NCBI RefSeq assembly: GCF_009806575.1 | Contig: NZ_CP047095.1 | Coordinates: 1,802,001-1,866,000 of the forward strand | Direction: 5' to 3' | DNA: 64,000 nucleotides | From: Rossellomorea marisflavi | GTDB lineage: Bacteria > Bacillota > Bacilli > Bacillales > Bacillaceae_B | In this document: one piece after another, positions 9,640 through 17,353 of the stretch | Layout: each line of letters starts with the position of its first letter | How positions within the stretch are numbered: the first letter of the stretch is position 1 | Notes under the pieces: model-generated | Told to the model about the DNA's origin: nothing | What the model saw: only the letters and a program-made list of their open reading frames with translations | The model's database searches: none | Made by a program: the position numbers and the translations under genes

Positions 9640-10101
9640 ATGTCGTTACCAGTCTTACCTACGATCAGCACGAGCTTTATCGTCCTTAGTGCGATCACCG
9701 TTGCCATCGGTTGGTGGCAAATAAAGAAAAGGGAATTCGAAAAACATCAGAAGACCATGACGTTGGCAGGCATCTTTGCCCTCATTTTCTTCATCATCTA
9801 TGCCAGTCGTACGATATTCATTGGGAACACTTCATTCGGAGGTCCCGATGATCTGAAGATCTACTACACGATCTTCCTCGTTTTCCATATCACATTGGCC
9901 ACAATCGGTGCGGTTTTCGGGCTGATGAGCTTATGGACAGGCTATCAAGATCGTCTGAAAAGACACAGGAAACTTGGTCCCATCACGAGCATCATTTGGT
10001 TCTTTACCGCTATCACCGGTGTAGCAGTATATTTGCTTCTGTACGTTTTTTACCACGGAGGGGAGACGACTTCCGTCATCAAAGCCATTCTTGGAAATTG
10101 A
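9640..10101 (+). CDS. ctaM: DUF420 membrane protein, CtaM/YozB type
   Basis: 153-aa membrane protein with four hydrophobic segments and the DUF420 signature. Conserved His positions lie in FEKHQKTM, FLVFHITLA, RHRKLGP and FYHGGET. DUF420 proteins (CtaM of Staphylococcus aureus, YozB of B. subtilis) are required for maturation of heme-A oxidases, which fits its place directly after ctaG. In B. subtilis yozB lies elsewhere, so its position beside the cta genes is informative here. AGCGAGG precedes the ATG, and a terminator follows. Confidence 0.82.
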   Translation: MSLPVLPTISTSFIVLSAITVAIGWWQIKKREFEKHQKTMTLAGIFALIFFIIYASRTIFIGNTSFGGPDDLKIYYTIFLVFHITLATIGAVFGLMSLWTGYQDRLKRHRKLGPITSIIWFFTAITGVAVYLLLYVFYHGGETTSVIKAILGN

Positions 10102-10105
10102 TCAA

Positions 10106-10138
10106 ACAGCCGCCAGCTTTTTGGCGGTTTTTTTTGTT
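10106..10138 (+). terminator. Terminator after the ctaG–ctaM unit
   Basis: ccgcca/tggcgg stem extended by A/T pairs (aaacagccgccagc ... ttggcggtttt), with an eight-T run. Confidence 0.85.
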
Positions 10139-10251
10139 TTCACGCATTGCAGAACGTGAGTGATTCCTGAACCTGTGGTGGGAGGGGTTGATCAATTAGA
10201 GGATATCATAGGTTCTTTACCGAATAGTTTAAGGTGGGAGGAGGATATACG

Positions 10252-11373
10252 ATGATACGAACACTTGAAGATCGAGACTATAGCCAGTCCCTGCAGCTAT
10301 CAGAATACGCGTTTCAATATAAGCTGTCTGAAGAGGAGCGGGAACAAAGACGTGAACAGATGAGGGATCAGAAGATCTATGGGATCTTCCACGACGATCA
10401 CCTGGCGGCCAAGCTTCACCTCATGCCTTTTCAAACCTGGTTTGGAGAACGGATGATCTCCATGGGAGGTGTAGCGGGAGTCGCCACCTATCCGGAATAT
10501 AGAAGGAACGGCTATGTACGGGAATTGCTACTCCACACCCTTGAAGAAATGAAGGGGTCCGGGCAGATCATATCCATGCTCCACCCATTTTATATCGATT
10601 TTTACCGGAAATTCGGCTGGGAGCTGTTTGCATCCTATCGTCAGATGACAGTGGGGCAGAAGGATTTAAGTCCTATACCACCCACAATGGGTACCATTCG
10701 GCGTGGACGGGTCACCAAAGAATTGAAGGAAATCTATGACCGTTACGCACAGAAACATAATGGGATGCTTGTCCGTACGGATGCATGGTGGAAGAAGAAA
10801 GAGGAACGATGGTCCATCGCGACCTATCATGCCAGTGAAATGGAAGGATACATACTATATACGATCTCCGAAGGCACGATGACCGTCGATGAATTCCTCC
10901 CTCTGACATCCGGGGCACGGAGGGGGCTGTGGAATTTTATTTGCCAGCATGATTCCATGGTTGAAACGGTTAAGGTGAAACTGGCAGAAGGGGAGGTTTT
11001 ACCTCTTATGCTGAAAAATCCACGCATCAAGGTGGAGGAATATCCTTATTTCATGGCGAGGGTCGTGGATGTGGAGCCGTTTCTCGCAACGTATCTGCTG
11101 GATGCAGGACGCTTCGAAGCCTTTACATTGAAAGTGGTGGATCAATATGCTCCTTGGAATTCGACTACCTATCATCTATCGGTGAATGGGGTGGAACGAC
11201 GTAAGGGCGACCAAGCAGACGTCGAATTGGACATAAGGGAATTTACAGCTTTCGCCTTCGGCTTTTTGAGTGCCGTGGATTTAGCAGCCATGGGCCATAT
11301 CGGCGCGGGCGAGGTGACCATGCTTGAATCGATCAGTACGGCAAGGCCGACCTGCTTCCAGGATTTTTTCTGA
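10252..11373 (+). CDS. Eis-like GNAT N-acetyltransferase
   Basis: 373-aa protein with the Eis layout: two GNAT-like domains and a C-terminal SCP2-like domain. The acetyl-CoA loop is visible as GVATYPEYRRNGYVREL (~76-92). HPFYIDFYRKFGW (111-123) contains the Tyr (118) that aligns with the Eis general acid. The protein ends in Phe (QDFF-COOH), as Eis enzymes do, where the terminal carboxylate acts as general base. Substrate unknown; family members acetylate amines, including aminoglycosides and protein lysines. The ATG at 10252 follows GGGAGGAGG. It replaces the ylbA/ylbB region of B. subtilis. Confidence 0.85.
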   Translation: MIRTLEDRDYSQSLQLSEYAFQYKLSEEEREQRREQMRDQKIYGIFHDDHLAAKLHLMPFQTWFGERMISMGGVAGVATYPEYRRNGYVRELLLHTLEEMKGSGQIISMLHPFYIDFYRKFGWELFASYRQMTVGQKDLSPIPPTMGTIRRGRVTKELKEIYDRYAQKHNGMLVRTDAWWKKKEERWSIATYHASEMEGYILYTISEGTMTVDEFLPLTSGARRGLWNFICQHDSMVETVKVKLAEGEVLPLMLKNPRIKVEEYPYFMARVVDVEPFLATYLLDAGRFEAFTLKVVDQYAPWNSTTYHLSVNGVERRKGDQADVELDIREFTAFAFGFLSAVDLAAMGHIGAGEVTMLESISTARPTCFQDFF

Positions 11374-11380
11374 TTCAACG

Positions 11381-11412
11381 ACAAAAGGAGCTCCAGACGG
11401 GGCTCCTTTTGT
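11381..11412. terminator. Bidirectional terminator between the Eis-like gene and the AI-2E permease gene
   Basis: acaaaaggagc / gctccttttgt, an 11-bp stem with an 8-10 nt loop, lies between two convergent genes. Confidence 0.85.
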
Positions 11413-11418
11413 ACGGTG

Positions 11419-12477
11419 TTACAATTTGAAATTGAGCTTGATGATCCCCGCTTCCTTAGCGGAGTTGAACAGGATCAGCAAAAAAGGACCAATGACGAAT
11501 CCCATGACTCCGAAGAGCTTGAGGCCGAGATACATGGCGATAAGTGTTGCCAGGGGAGAGAGTCCGATATGCGTACCCATGACTTTTGGTTCGACCGTCC
11601 TTCTGATGATCAGGAGGATGGCAGCGAGCACTGAAAGCTGCGTCCCAAGACTGATGTCTCCCGTGATGAAGTGGTAAAGAGCCCACGGTCCAAGTATGGC
11701 AATGGAACCAACGAGGGGCAGGAAATCAATGAACCAGATGATGACCGACATGATGATGGCCACTTCAGGGGCGATGATGAGCAATCCGATCAACGTCACG
11801 ATGAAGATGAGGATGCTGACCAGGAACTGAGCCTTGAAGAATCCGAAGAATACCCCTGTCATCCTCGAGATCATAAAGTTTACCTTTTCAGCCGTCGCAT
11901 CTGTCAAATGACTGTAGATCATATGTTTGATGCGGGGGAGATCAAGCATGAACAGGAACAGTGCAATGAGAAAGACGAGAAGGCTGACCAGGAAGTTGGG
12001 TATGTATGTTAGATACGCACTTATCTTTTCTAAATTGAAGGACTGCAGGATCTTGGATTTTGACCGGTCCAGGAAGTGCTGCACATCATTAGAGAATTCC
12101 TTTACGATTGTATCGGGGAGGTCTTTGGATAAGTCGAGGAGTCGATCCTCATATTCTTCCCATATGTCTCCTACCTTTGAAATATAGTGAGGGGTGTTTT
12201 CAACGAGTTTGACCCCTTCTCCAACGACTTTGGTTGTCACAAAATAACTGGTGACGCCCAAAAGGAGCAAAAAGAGTATAAAGATGCTCATGACCGCCAC
12301 TTTCCGTTTCCAATCGAAACGCCCTTGAAGCATTCTGACTGATGGTTCCAGAATCAAGGCCGTCATGAATGCCAAGATCAGTGGCAATGAAATGGGCAGT
12401 ATGAAAAGACAGAGCAGGATGAACACGATGAACAGCCCGAGATAAAGCAAGAACTTTTTGTTTTTAAGTCTAGCCAA
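11419..12477 (-). CDS. AI-2E family membrane protein, YtvI-like
   Basis: 352-aa polytopic protein of the AI-2E/PerM family. Two to three N-terminal helices and a soluble central region (~90-165, with WEEYEDRLLDLSKDLPDT) are followed by five more helices, and the family motif VEPKVMGTHIGLSPL lies near 290. It resembles the sporulation membrane protein YtvI most, but paralogues (YueF, YrrI) cannot be excluded by eye. A TTG start follows GGAAGGAG. Upstream on the minus strand is CACATATAATAT, usable as a sigma-A -10 (TATAAT) or a sigma-E-like -10 (CATATAAT). Transport substrate unknown. Confidence 0.8.
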   Translation of the reverse strand: MARLKNKKFLLYLGLFIVFILLCLFILPISLPLILAFMTALILEPSVRMLQGRFDWKRKVAVMSIFILFLLLLGVTSYFVTTKVVGEGVKLVENTPHYISKVGDIWEEYEDRLLDLSKDLPDTIVKEFSNDVQHFLDRSKSKILQSFNLEKISAYLTYIPNFLVSLLVFLIALFLFMLDLPRIKHMIYSHLTDATAEKVNFMISRMTGVFFGFFKAQFLVSILIFIVTLIGLLIIAPEVAIIMSVIIWFIDFLPLVGSIAILGPWALYHFITGDISLGTQLSVLAAILLIIRRTVEPKVMGTHIGLSPLATLIAMYLGLKLFGVMGFVIGPFLLILFNSAKEAGIIKLNFKL

Positions 12478-12589
12478 TGGAGTACTCCTTCCTACGTCAC
12501 GCTATATCTATATTATATGTGACGGCTAAAAGATTGAACAGTTATTTTGAATGGCGGAAAAGAAATTTCAAAGCAGGCCTGGACATAAT

Positions 12590-12613
12590 AAAAGACTGCC
12601 CGGGGCAGTCTTA
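12590..12613. terminator. Terminator of the YugN-like gene
   Basis: Perfect palindrome aagactgcccc/ggggcagtctt flanked by T's on the minus strand, lying directly after the minus-strand YugN-like gene. It insulates that gene from the permease gene further left. Confidence 0.75.
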
Positions 12614-12617
12614 TGTA

Positions 12618-12977
12618 TTACCAAGCAAATTCGGCTGCTTCTTTCTTAACATCGTTCAAGAGTTTCTCACAGGAGGTGATCAGATGCTTCGGGAAGGTCT
12701 CGCCTTCTCCATATTCCACCCCATGAGGATAGTAGTGCTTGCCGAGCAGCGGTGTCAAGAGCTGGATGATGGCATCGTGCTTGCCTATGTCCCCTTCAAC
12801 GGCATGGCCCTGCAGCCGCAGATAAAACGTGCCTTCGCGAATTTCGAATTTACGGTCATAGGTCACACGTTCATAATCCCATTGACCTGCACGGACGAGT
12901 CCGTGGGACTCCATGATGTCATCCAGTCGATTCAAGTCGACTTTAATCTCTTCAAAGCCAGTTTCAGTGAAATGCAT
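12618..12977 (-). CDS. yugN: YugN-like family protein
   Basis: 119-aa soluble protein similar to B. subtilis YugN (function unknown). Recognisable stretches are the N-terminal helix FEEIKVDLNRLDDIMESHGL, the basic strand YDRKFEIREGTFYLRLQG, and GKHYYPHGVEYGE near the C terminus. It has a strong AGGAGGG site 6 nt before ATG 12977. It is monocistronic, bounded by its own terminator and an intergenic region of about 310 bp. In B. subtilis yugN lies elsewhere. Confidence 0.72.
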   Translation of the reverse strand: MHFTETGFEEIKVDLNRLDDIMESHGLVRAGQWDYERVTYDRKFEIREGTFYLRLQGHAVEGDIGKHDAIIQLLTPLLGKHYYPHGVEYGEGETFPKHLITSCEKLLNDVKKEAAEFAW

Positions 12978-13284
12978 TGTATTCCCTCCTAGATGGTCAA
13001 GCGATAGCCTTTCCCTTACGAAAAGGTGCCTTATCTTCTCCTATTAATAATAGTGGAAAAAACGTTTTCATGCAATGTCTTCCAGTAGAAGAAGATGACG
13101 ATTTGCGCAATGTTTTCCTCATTTTCTGAATATAATCCTCATCGACTTCTTGAATCCGAGAATCCCTAGTGTTGAGAGAGTGAAAAATATGCTATCCTTT
13201 AATGTAGGCAGATTGAACAAAAGGATACTACCTCTACCACCTGAAACATATAATGATAGTAAATAGAGAAGGGAGGGGGAAGAT
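12978..13284. other. Divergent intergenic region yugN-like / ylbC
   Basis: Carries the yugN-like ribosome site next to 12978 and AT-rich promoter-like sequence before ylbC (TTGAGA near 13173 followed by TATGCT or TATCCT at sub-optimal spacing). GGAAAAAACGTTTTCA near 13055-13070 is only a half match to a cre site. No gene or RNA was recognised. Confidence 0.4.
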
Positions 13285-13293
13285 CTGAAGACC

Positions 13294-14346
13294 TTGCTTA
13301 GGATCGGCATTATTCTGATCATTTTCACCGTGTTCGGAATCTATCAGGATCAGAAACAGGAAAATGAACCGCTAAAGGGTCCTGACGTCCAGACGCTGGA
13401 GGACAAAGATGATCAACTGGATCAGTCGACAGAGACCCCGCCTGGAGAAAGACCGAAATCCGGATTATCCGTGTATATCGGTAAGGACGTCAGCGAAATC
13501 AAAAAAGAATTCGGAGAACCGGACCGCATTGATGACAGTGCGTTTAACTATGATTGGTGGGTCTACAATGTGCCGGATACTGAGTATATACAATTCGGGG
13601 TCAAGGACAAGAAAGTGGTCACTCTTTATGCCATCGGGAACGGCCTTGATGTTGCCCCGTATAAATTAGGACAGAAGCTTGAGGACATTTATCGATTCAC
13701 CATCGTCGACTCTGAAATCGTCGTCAAGTCTGATTCCGGATCCTATCAATTTGAATTGAATGAAGAGGATCTCAATACAAGACTCCTGGTCCCCCTCGGC
13801 GATCTGTATGCCCAATTGTATCTGGACAAGTTCACCGGTGAACTATCGAGTATCCGATTCATGGACAGTGACACCCTTGTTGCGACGCATCCTTATGAAA
13901 TGATGTATAGAGGGGAACTGGCAGAAGAGGAGCCGCCTTCCGAAAAAGAATGGGAGGAAGTAAACGAAGCGAACGAAAAGCAGATATACGCCATCACGAA
14001 TATCATGAGGAAGCAATATGGTGAATCGACACTCCAATGGGATGAAACCACGGCGAACGCGGCAAGGGGACACAGCCGGGAAATGCATGACAAAAACTAC
14101 TTTTCCCATGAATCAGATGCCATGGGCTCCCTGACGGACAGGCTGGATAAACGGGGTGTTTCCTATCAAACGGCAGGTGAGAATATCGCGTCTCAGTACC
14201 TTGATGGTCCGGAAGCCGTGCATGGATGGCTGAATTCAGATGGGCACAGGAAAATCCTGTTGGACAAGGCATTCACCCATATCGGTGTCGGGGTGTATAA
14301 AGGGTACTATACCCAGAATTTCATCAAACAGCCTGAACTTCCTTAA
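13294..14346 (+). CDS. ylbC: YlbC, CAP-domain protein
   Basis: About 350 aa. An N-terminal signal-anchor helix is followed by an acidic linker. Next comes a CAP-associated domain (from GKDVSEIKKEFGEPDRID). The C terminus is a CAP/SCP domain with the hallmarks WDETTANAARGHSREMHD, YFSHESDAMG, AGENIASQ and GWLNSDGHRKILLD. CAP proteins are secreted or surface proteins of mostly unknown role; ylbC belongs to the forespore sigma-F regulon in B. subtilis. The start is uncertain. GGGAGGGGG sits 14 nt before TTG 13294 but only ~5 nt before CTG 13285, which would give the better signal-like start MKTLLRIG. Confidence 0.88.
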   Translation: MLRIGIILIIFTVFGIYQDQKQENEPLKGPDVQTLEDKDDQLDQSTETPPGERPKSGLSVYIGKDVSEIKKEFGEPDRIDDSAFNYDWWVYNVPDTEYIQFGVKDKKVVTLYAIGNGLDVAPYKLGQKLEDIYRFTIVDSEIVVKSDSGSYQFELNEEDLNTRLLVPLGDLYAQLYLDKFTGELSSIRFMDSDTLVATHPYEMMYRGELAEEEPPSEKEWEEVNEANEKQIYAITNIMRKQYGESTLQWDETTANAARGHSREMHDKNYFSHESDAMGSLTDRLDKRGVSYQTAGENIASQYLDGPEAVHGWLNSDGHRKILLDKAFTHIGVGVYKGYYTQNFIKQPELP

Positions 14347-14374
14347 AGAGATCCCGGACTTCCCGGGATCTTTC
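14347..14374. terminator. Bidirectional terminator between ylbC and the thioesterase gene
   Basis: gatcccgg/ccgggatc stem with a 5-nt loop, between convergent genes; a T-rich tract follows on the plus strand. Confidence 0.8.
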
Positions 14375-14375
14375 T

Positions 14376-14855
14376 TCATTTCTTAAAGATGAAAAAGGAG
14401 CCAGTCGAGTGGGCGATGACCTTGCCATCTGACCGGAGCACTTTTCCCTCAACGACCATCGTCTTCGTCCCGTGATGGATGATCTGTCCTTTTGCAGTCA
14501 ATTCACCCCCGGTGCCCGGTGCAAGATAATGGACATTCAAGTTGGTTGTCACGGCTCCGTATCCGGAAGGGAGTGCCCGATTAGCCAGTGTCCCCATGAT
14601 TGTATCCACCATCGTGGCTGTAATGCCGCCATGTACGATCCCGAGAGAATTATGGGTAAGGGGAGTGATCGGGATGGAGAGCGTGAGTGTGTCCTCCTCG
14701 TTTTCCCATTCCATTGCGAAAACACCGCCAAGGAGCGGTCCCCCATCCTCCTGTTTTTTCCTCATGCCGGTCAGCAGCTGACGAAGGGAATGAAGATCTT
14801 CCTCTGTTGCGTGTTCCATGCACTCATTCAAAAGCCTCGATAAATCTTCTTTCAT
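14376..14855 (-). CDS. PaaI-family hotdog thioesterase
   Basis: 159-aa single hotdog domain. NSLGIVHGGITATMVDTIMG contains the helix motif HGG...D typical of PaaI/4HBT acyl-CoA thioesterases. GAVTTNLNVHYLAPGTGGEL forms the substrate-side strand. Probably hydrolyses an acyl- or aryl-CoA in the cytoplasm; substrate unknown. AAGAAGGA precedes ATG 14855. It is an insertion relative to the ylbC–ylbD order of B. subtilis. Confidence 0.85.
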   Translation of the reverse strand: MKEDLSRLLNECMEHATEEDLHSLRQLLTGMRKKQEDGGPLLGGVFAMEWENEEDTLTLSIPITPLTHNSLGIVHGGITATMVDTIMGTLANRALPSGYGAVTTNLNVHYLAPGTGGELTAKGQIIHHGTKTMVVEGKVLRSDGKVIAHSTGSFFIFKK

Positions 14856-14990
14856 CGTATTCCATCCTTCTTTCCTTATGATGACTCATTTTACGTCCCG
14901 TCCATCGTACTATATCCATGATCGTTTCACCAATCTTTTTCTCCTTTCATACACTGTACTAGGTAAATGTCTGAATGGGAGGTGTGGGGA

Positions 14991-15395
14991 GTGGGGAAGT
15001 TACATCCGAAAGTAAATGAATTCAAGGAATTTGTGAAGAAACACCCTAAGATCATCAAGGACGTGAGGAGCGGTCAGGCAAGCTGGCAGGAGTTGTTTGA
15101 GGACTGGTATCTTCTCGGGGAAGATGATACGCGATGGAACAGCTACAGAGCAACCTCCGAGCAAAAGGAAGAGAAAAAAGCAGAGGAATCGAAAAATGGC
15201 TGGATGGACCAAGTCGGGGAAATCGTCAAGAAAATGGACGCCAATCAGCTGCAGAAGCATATCACCAACCTAAGTGAAGCGCTGGGGACTGTCCAGGGTG
15301 TCATCAGTCAGTTCCAATCCGGTAAGGGAGATACAGCGCCAAGGGAAGAAAAACCCAAACGGCCTTCTCACCCGTTTTCATTCAGACAGGATTAA
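14991..15395 (+). CDS. ylbD: YlbD family protein (putative spore coat protein)
   Basis: 134 aa, close to B. subtilis YlbD. The start HPKVNEFKEFVKKHPKIIKD and the middle GQASWQELFEDWYLLGEDD are the family signature. A charged linker and a Gln-rich segment follow. The GTG at 14991 is preferred because GGGAGGTG ends 6 nt before it; an ATG at 14967 lies upstream of that ribosome site. The coat assignment comes from the family name and is not visible in the sequence. Confidence 0.85.
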   Translation: MGKLHPKVNEFKEFVKKHPKIIKDVRSGQASWQELFEDWYLLGEDDTRWNSYRATSEQKEEKKAEESKNGWMDQVGEIVKKMDANQLQKHITNLSEALGTVQGVISQFQSGKGDTAPREEKPKRPSHPFSFRQD

Positions 15396-15409
15396 GGAGG
15401 GGACCAGAG

Positions 15410-15646
15410 TTGAGAAGTGATATTATCGAATACATCCATGCAAGCGATGACTTGAAGCGATATCTCCGGGATGCACCCCAGTGGTATCGCACGCTTTCCA
15501 GGAATCCAGATCAACTGGAAAAGTTTGAGATCGCTTCGATTCATCATTTCGAAAAAACAATCCCCCATCGGGTGCAGAAGTTTTCAAACGGCGTGCAGAT
15601 GGCCTCGATGATGATTTCCATGTTTCAGGCCATGAACAGTGAATGA
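15410..15646 (+). CDS. ylbE: YlbE-like protein
   Basis: 78-aa conserved Bacillus protein of unknown function. It begins MRSDIIEYIHASDDLKRYLR and contains PQWYRTLSRNP, as in YlbE. The TTG start follows AAGGAGGGG. It lies 14 bp after ylbD and is probably co-transcribed with it. Confidence 0.82.
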   Translation: MRSDIIEYIHASDDLKRYLRDAPQWYRTLSRNPDQLEKFEIASIHHFEKTIPHRVQKFSNGVQMASMMISMFQAMNSE

Positions 15647-15709
15647 TGAAAAGAGCTCCGGATAATAATTGAAAGGATGGGGATGGCTAATAGCAAGGAG
15701 TGATGGAAG

Positions 15710-16087
15710 ATGAAAAGAAGAACCCTTCTTGCTATTGGGCTTGTTACCGTATTATCGGGGTGCAGGGATACCCCACCGGAGCCAAAAAGCGTAGCGGCTT
15801 CTGCACACGTGCAAAACAGCTTATCAGTGAAACATCTCACCCGGGGCAACGAGGTGCTAGTAGAGTGCATCGCTACGGGTGTGACGTTTACAGATAAACA
15901 AAAGGGTGCCACGGCTGGAAAGATCGTGATCAGATCCGCCACAGCAAACGTGTATGAAGAGCATCGCACGGCTGCTTTTATCATCAAAGGCATGCCCAAG
16001 GGAACCCATTTGATCGAACTTGATGTCGTAGGGATGGATAATAAGTCACTCGGCATGAAGAAAAAATTCTATGTGACCATCTCATAG
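15710..16087 (+). CDS. Small lipoprotein of unknown function
   Basis: 125 aa. MKRRTLLAIGLVTVLSGC is a short lipoprotein signal with lipobox LSGC (Cys18), giving a surface-anchored protein of ~107 residues. The rest is predicted beta-rich, with alternating hydrophobic strands from LVECIATGVTF to KKKFYVTIS, like a small beta-sandwich. GGAGTGATGGAAG precedes the ATG. It sits between ylbE and ylbF, where B. subtilis has no gene. I do not recognise a family. Confidence 0.72.
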   Translation: MKRRTLLAIGLVTVLSGCRDTPPEPKSVAASAHVQNSLSVKHLTRGNEVLVECIATGVTFTDKQKGATAGKIVIRSATANVYEEHRTAAFIIKGMPKGTHLIELDVVGMDNKSLGMKKKFYVTIS

Positions 16088-16139
16088 CATATTCGCTTCC
16101 GGCCTCTATTTCTGTTAGAATACGGATATGGAGGTGGGC

Positions 16140-16592
16140 ATGATGCTTGCTACTATTGAAAGGATGGAAATCCTGGACACTGCAGATGAACTATCTCAGA
16201 TGATTTTGCAGTCAGAGGTGGTCGAGTACTATCGCAAGTGTTTATATAAAATGCAAAACAACGAAGAAACGCAGCGCAAGGTAAGGCGTTTCACCAAAAT
16301 GAAGGACCTGTATGAAGAGGTTCAGCGTTTTGGCCGCTATCATCCCGATTATAAAACGGTGATGAAAGAAATCCGTGAGGTCAAGCGGGAAATGGACCTC
16401 GATGATCACGTAGCGGAGTTCCGAAGGGCTGAAAATGAACTTCAGGACCTGCTCGATGAAGTCAGCCTTTTGATCGGGCATTCGGTTTCGACCAATGTCA
16501 AGGTTCCTTCTGGTAACCCCTTCTTTTCTTCCGGAGGAGGTTCCTGCGGGGGAGGCTGCGGATCCGGAGGCAGCTGCAGCTGTTCTGCATAA
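16140..16592 (+). CDS. ylbF: YlbF (RicF), regulator of RNase Y complex, competence and sporulation
   Basis: 150-aa helical protein. In B. subtilis, YlbF with YmcA and YaaT forms the Ric (Y) complex, which binds [4Fe-4S] clusters, steers RNase Y and is needed for competence, biofilm and sporulation. The core QRFGRYHPDYKTVMKEIREV and the linker VKVPSGNPFF are conserved. The C-terminal Cys tail SCGGGCGSGGSCSC supplies cluster ligands. The start at 16140 (ATGATG) follows GGAGGTG. A strong terminator follows. Confidence 0.93.
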   Translation: MMLATIERMEILDTADELSQMILQSEVVEYYRKCLYKMQNNEETQRKVRRFTKMKDLYEEVQRFGRYHPDYKTVMKEIREVKREMDLDDHVAEFRRAENELQDLLDEVSLLIGHSVSTNVKVPSGNPFFSSGGGSCGGGCGSGGSCSCSA

Positions 16593-16632
16593 AAGAAATC
16601 AGGCGGATCCCATTCCGCCTGATTTCTTTTTT
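16591..16632. terminator. Bidirectional terminator after ylbF
   Basis: aaagaaatcaggcgga / tccgcctgatttcttt, a perfect 16-bp stem with a 6-nt loop, shared with the convergent gene at 16631-16942. Confidence 0.9.
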
Positions 16633-16942
16633 ATTTGAAACGGACACAATCAGGACAGAGGTTCCCACAACAGAACATTTTCTCCTGCGGCACATAGAAA
16701 CGGTGCCGATACACAGAGAGGTCTCCTGCTGCCCTGAAAAAAATCGTTTCCGAGTGGAGCCTTTTCCCCCGCATGGCCCGGGCAGACCATTTCCGGATGC
16801 TGTATTCCAGTTCTTCCCGACCAAGTTCCGACTCCACATACAAAAAAGGGATCCCGGCTCGCTTTTGAACCCTGGCGTTCAAGATCTGCTCTTCTGCCTG
16901 AAGATGACTGAGGAATAGTTGCCAAATGGTTTCAAGGTCCAT
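16631..16942 (-). CDS. Unknown protein with C-terminal Cys cluster
   Basis: 103 aa, no family recognised. It begins MDLETIWQLFLSHLQAEEQI (helical). A basic central part (SIRKWSARAMRGKRLH) follows, then a Tyr-rich strand (SVYRHRFYVPQEKMF). It ends CCGNLCPDCVRFK, with four Cys in a CCx3CxxC pattern that could bind zinc or another metal. ATG 16942 is chosen for GGAGTGA 6 nt upstream; the frame is open back to 16981 but without a ribosome site. It lies between ylbF and ylbG on the opposite strand, where B. subtilis has nothing. Confidence 0.62.
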   Translation of the reverse strand: MDLETIWQLFLSHLQAEEQILNARVQKRAGIPFLYVESELGREELEYSIRKWSARAMRGKRLHSETIFFRAAGDLSVYRHRFYVPQEKMFCCGNLCPDCVRFK

Positions 16943-17048
16943 CGATTTCACTCCGTTCGCATTGGGTTCACGTGTCATCATGCGCTTGATTGTTTCCTTC
17001 GGTTTATGCTAGACTTGAAAAAAAGTGATTCCTAAAAGGGGAAGCAAT

Positions 17049-17324
17049 ATGTTGACGGAGAGACAAGGTTTAGTTGTTTATTTACATAGTCTGAAGCATG
17101 CGAAGTCCCTTCGTCGCTTCGGAAATGTGCATTACGTATCAAGGAAGATGAAATATGTGGTCCTTTACTGCAACCAGGAAGATCTCCAGAGCATCATGGA
17201 TAAAATCTCGGGATATTCCTATGTGAAGCGGGTAGACCCATCCCACAAGCCGTTTATTAAGTCCGTGTTCGAGAACTCACGGCCTGATAAGGCGAAAGAG
17301 TACGATTATAAGATGGGCTTTTAA
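17049..17324 (+). CDS. ylbG: YlbG, DUF2129 family protein
   Basis: 91-aa conserved Bacillus protein of unknown function. [29 protein letters not shown] in three parts and the C-terminal [12 protein letters not shown] match YlbG closely. ATG 17049 is chosen for AAAAGGGGAAG upstream and for the match to the 90-aa homologue. A short hairpin terminator follows. Confidence 0.9.
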   Translation: MLTERQGLVVYLHSLKHAKSLRRFGNVHYVSRKMKYVVLYCNQEDLQSIMDKISGYSYVKRVDPSHKPFIKSVFENSRPDKAKEYDYKMGF

Positions 17325-17353
17325 GAGATGCCGGGTGACGGCATCTCTTTTCT
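17325..17353 (+). terminator. Terminator after ylbG
   Basis: gagatgccg / cggcatctc stem with a 5-nt loop and tttt; overlaps the end of the convergent gene at 17352. Confidence 0.75.

Noticed and set aside
13051..13070. GGAAAAAACGTTTTCA as a cre site upstream of the yugN-like gene
   Set aside because: Only the right half fits the consensus; the left half lacks the TG.
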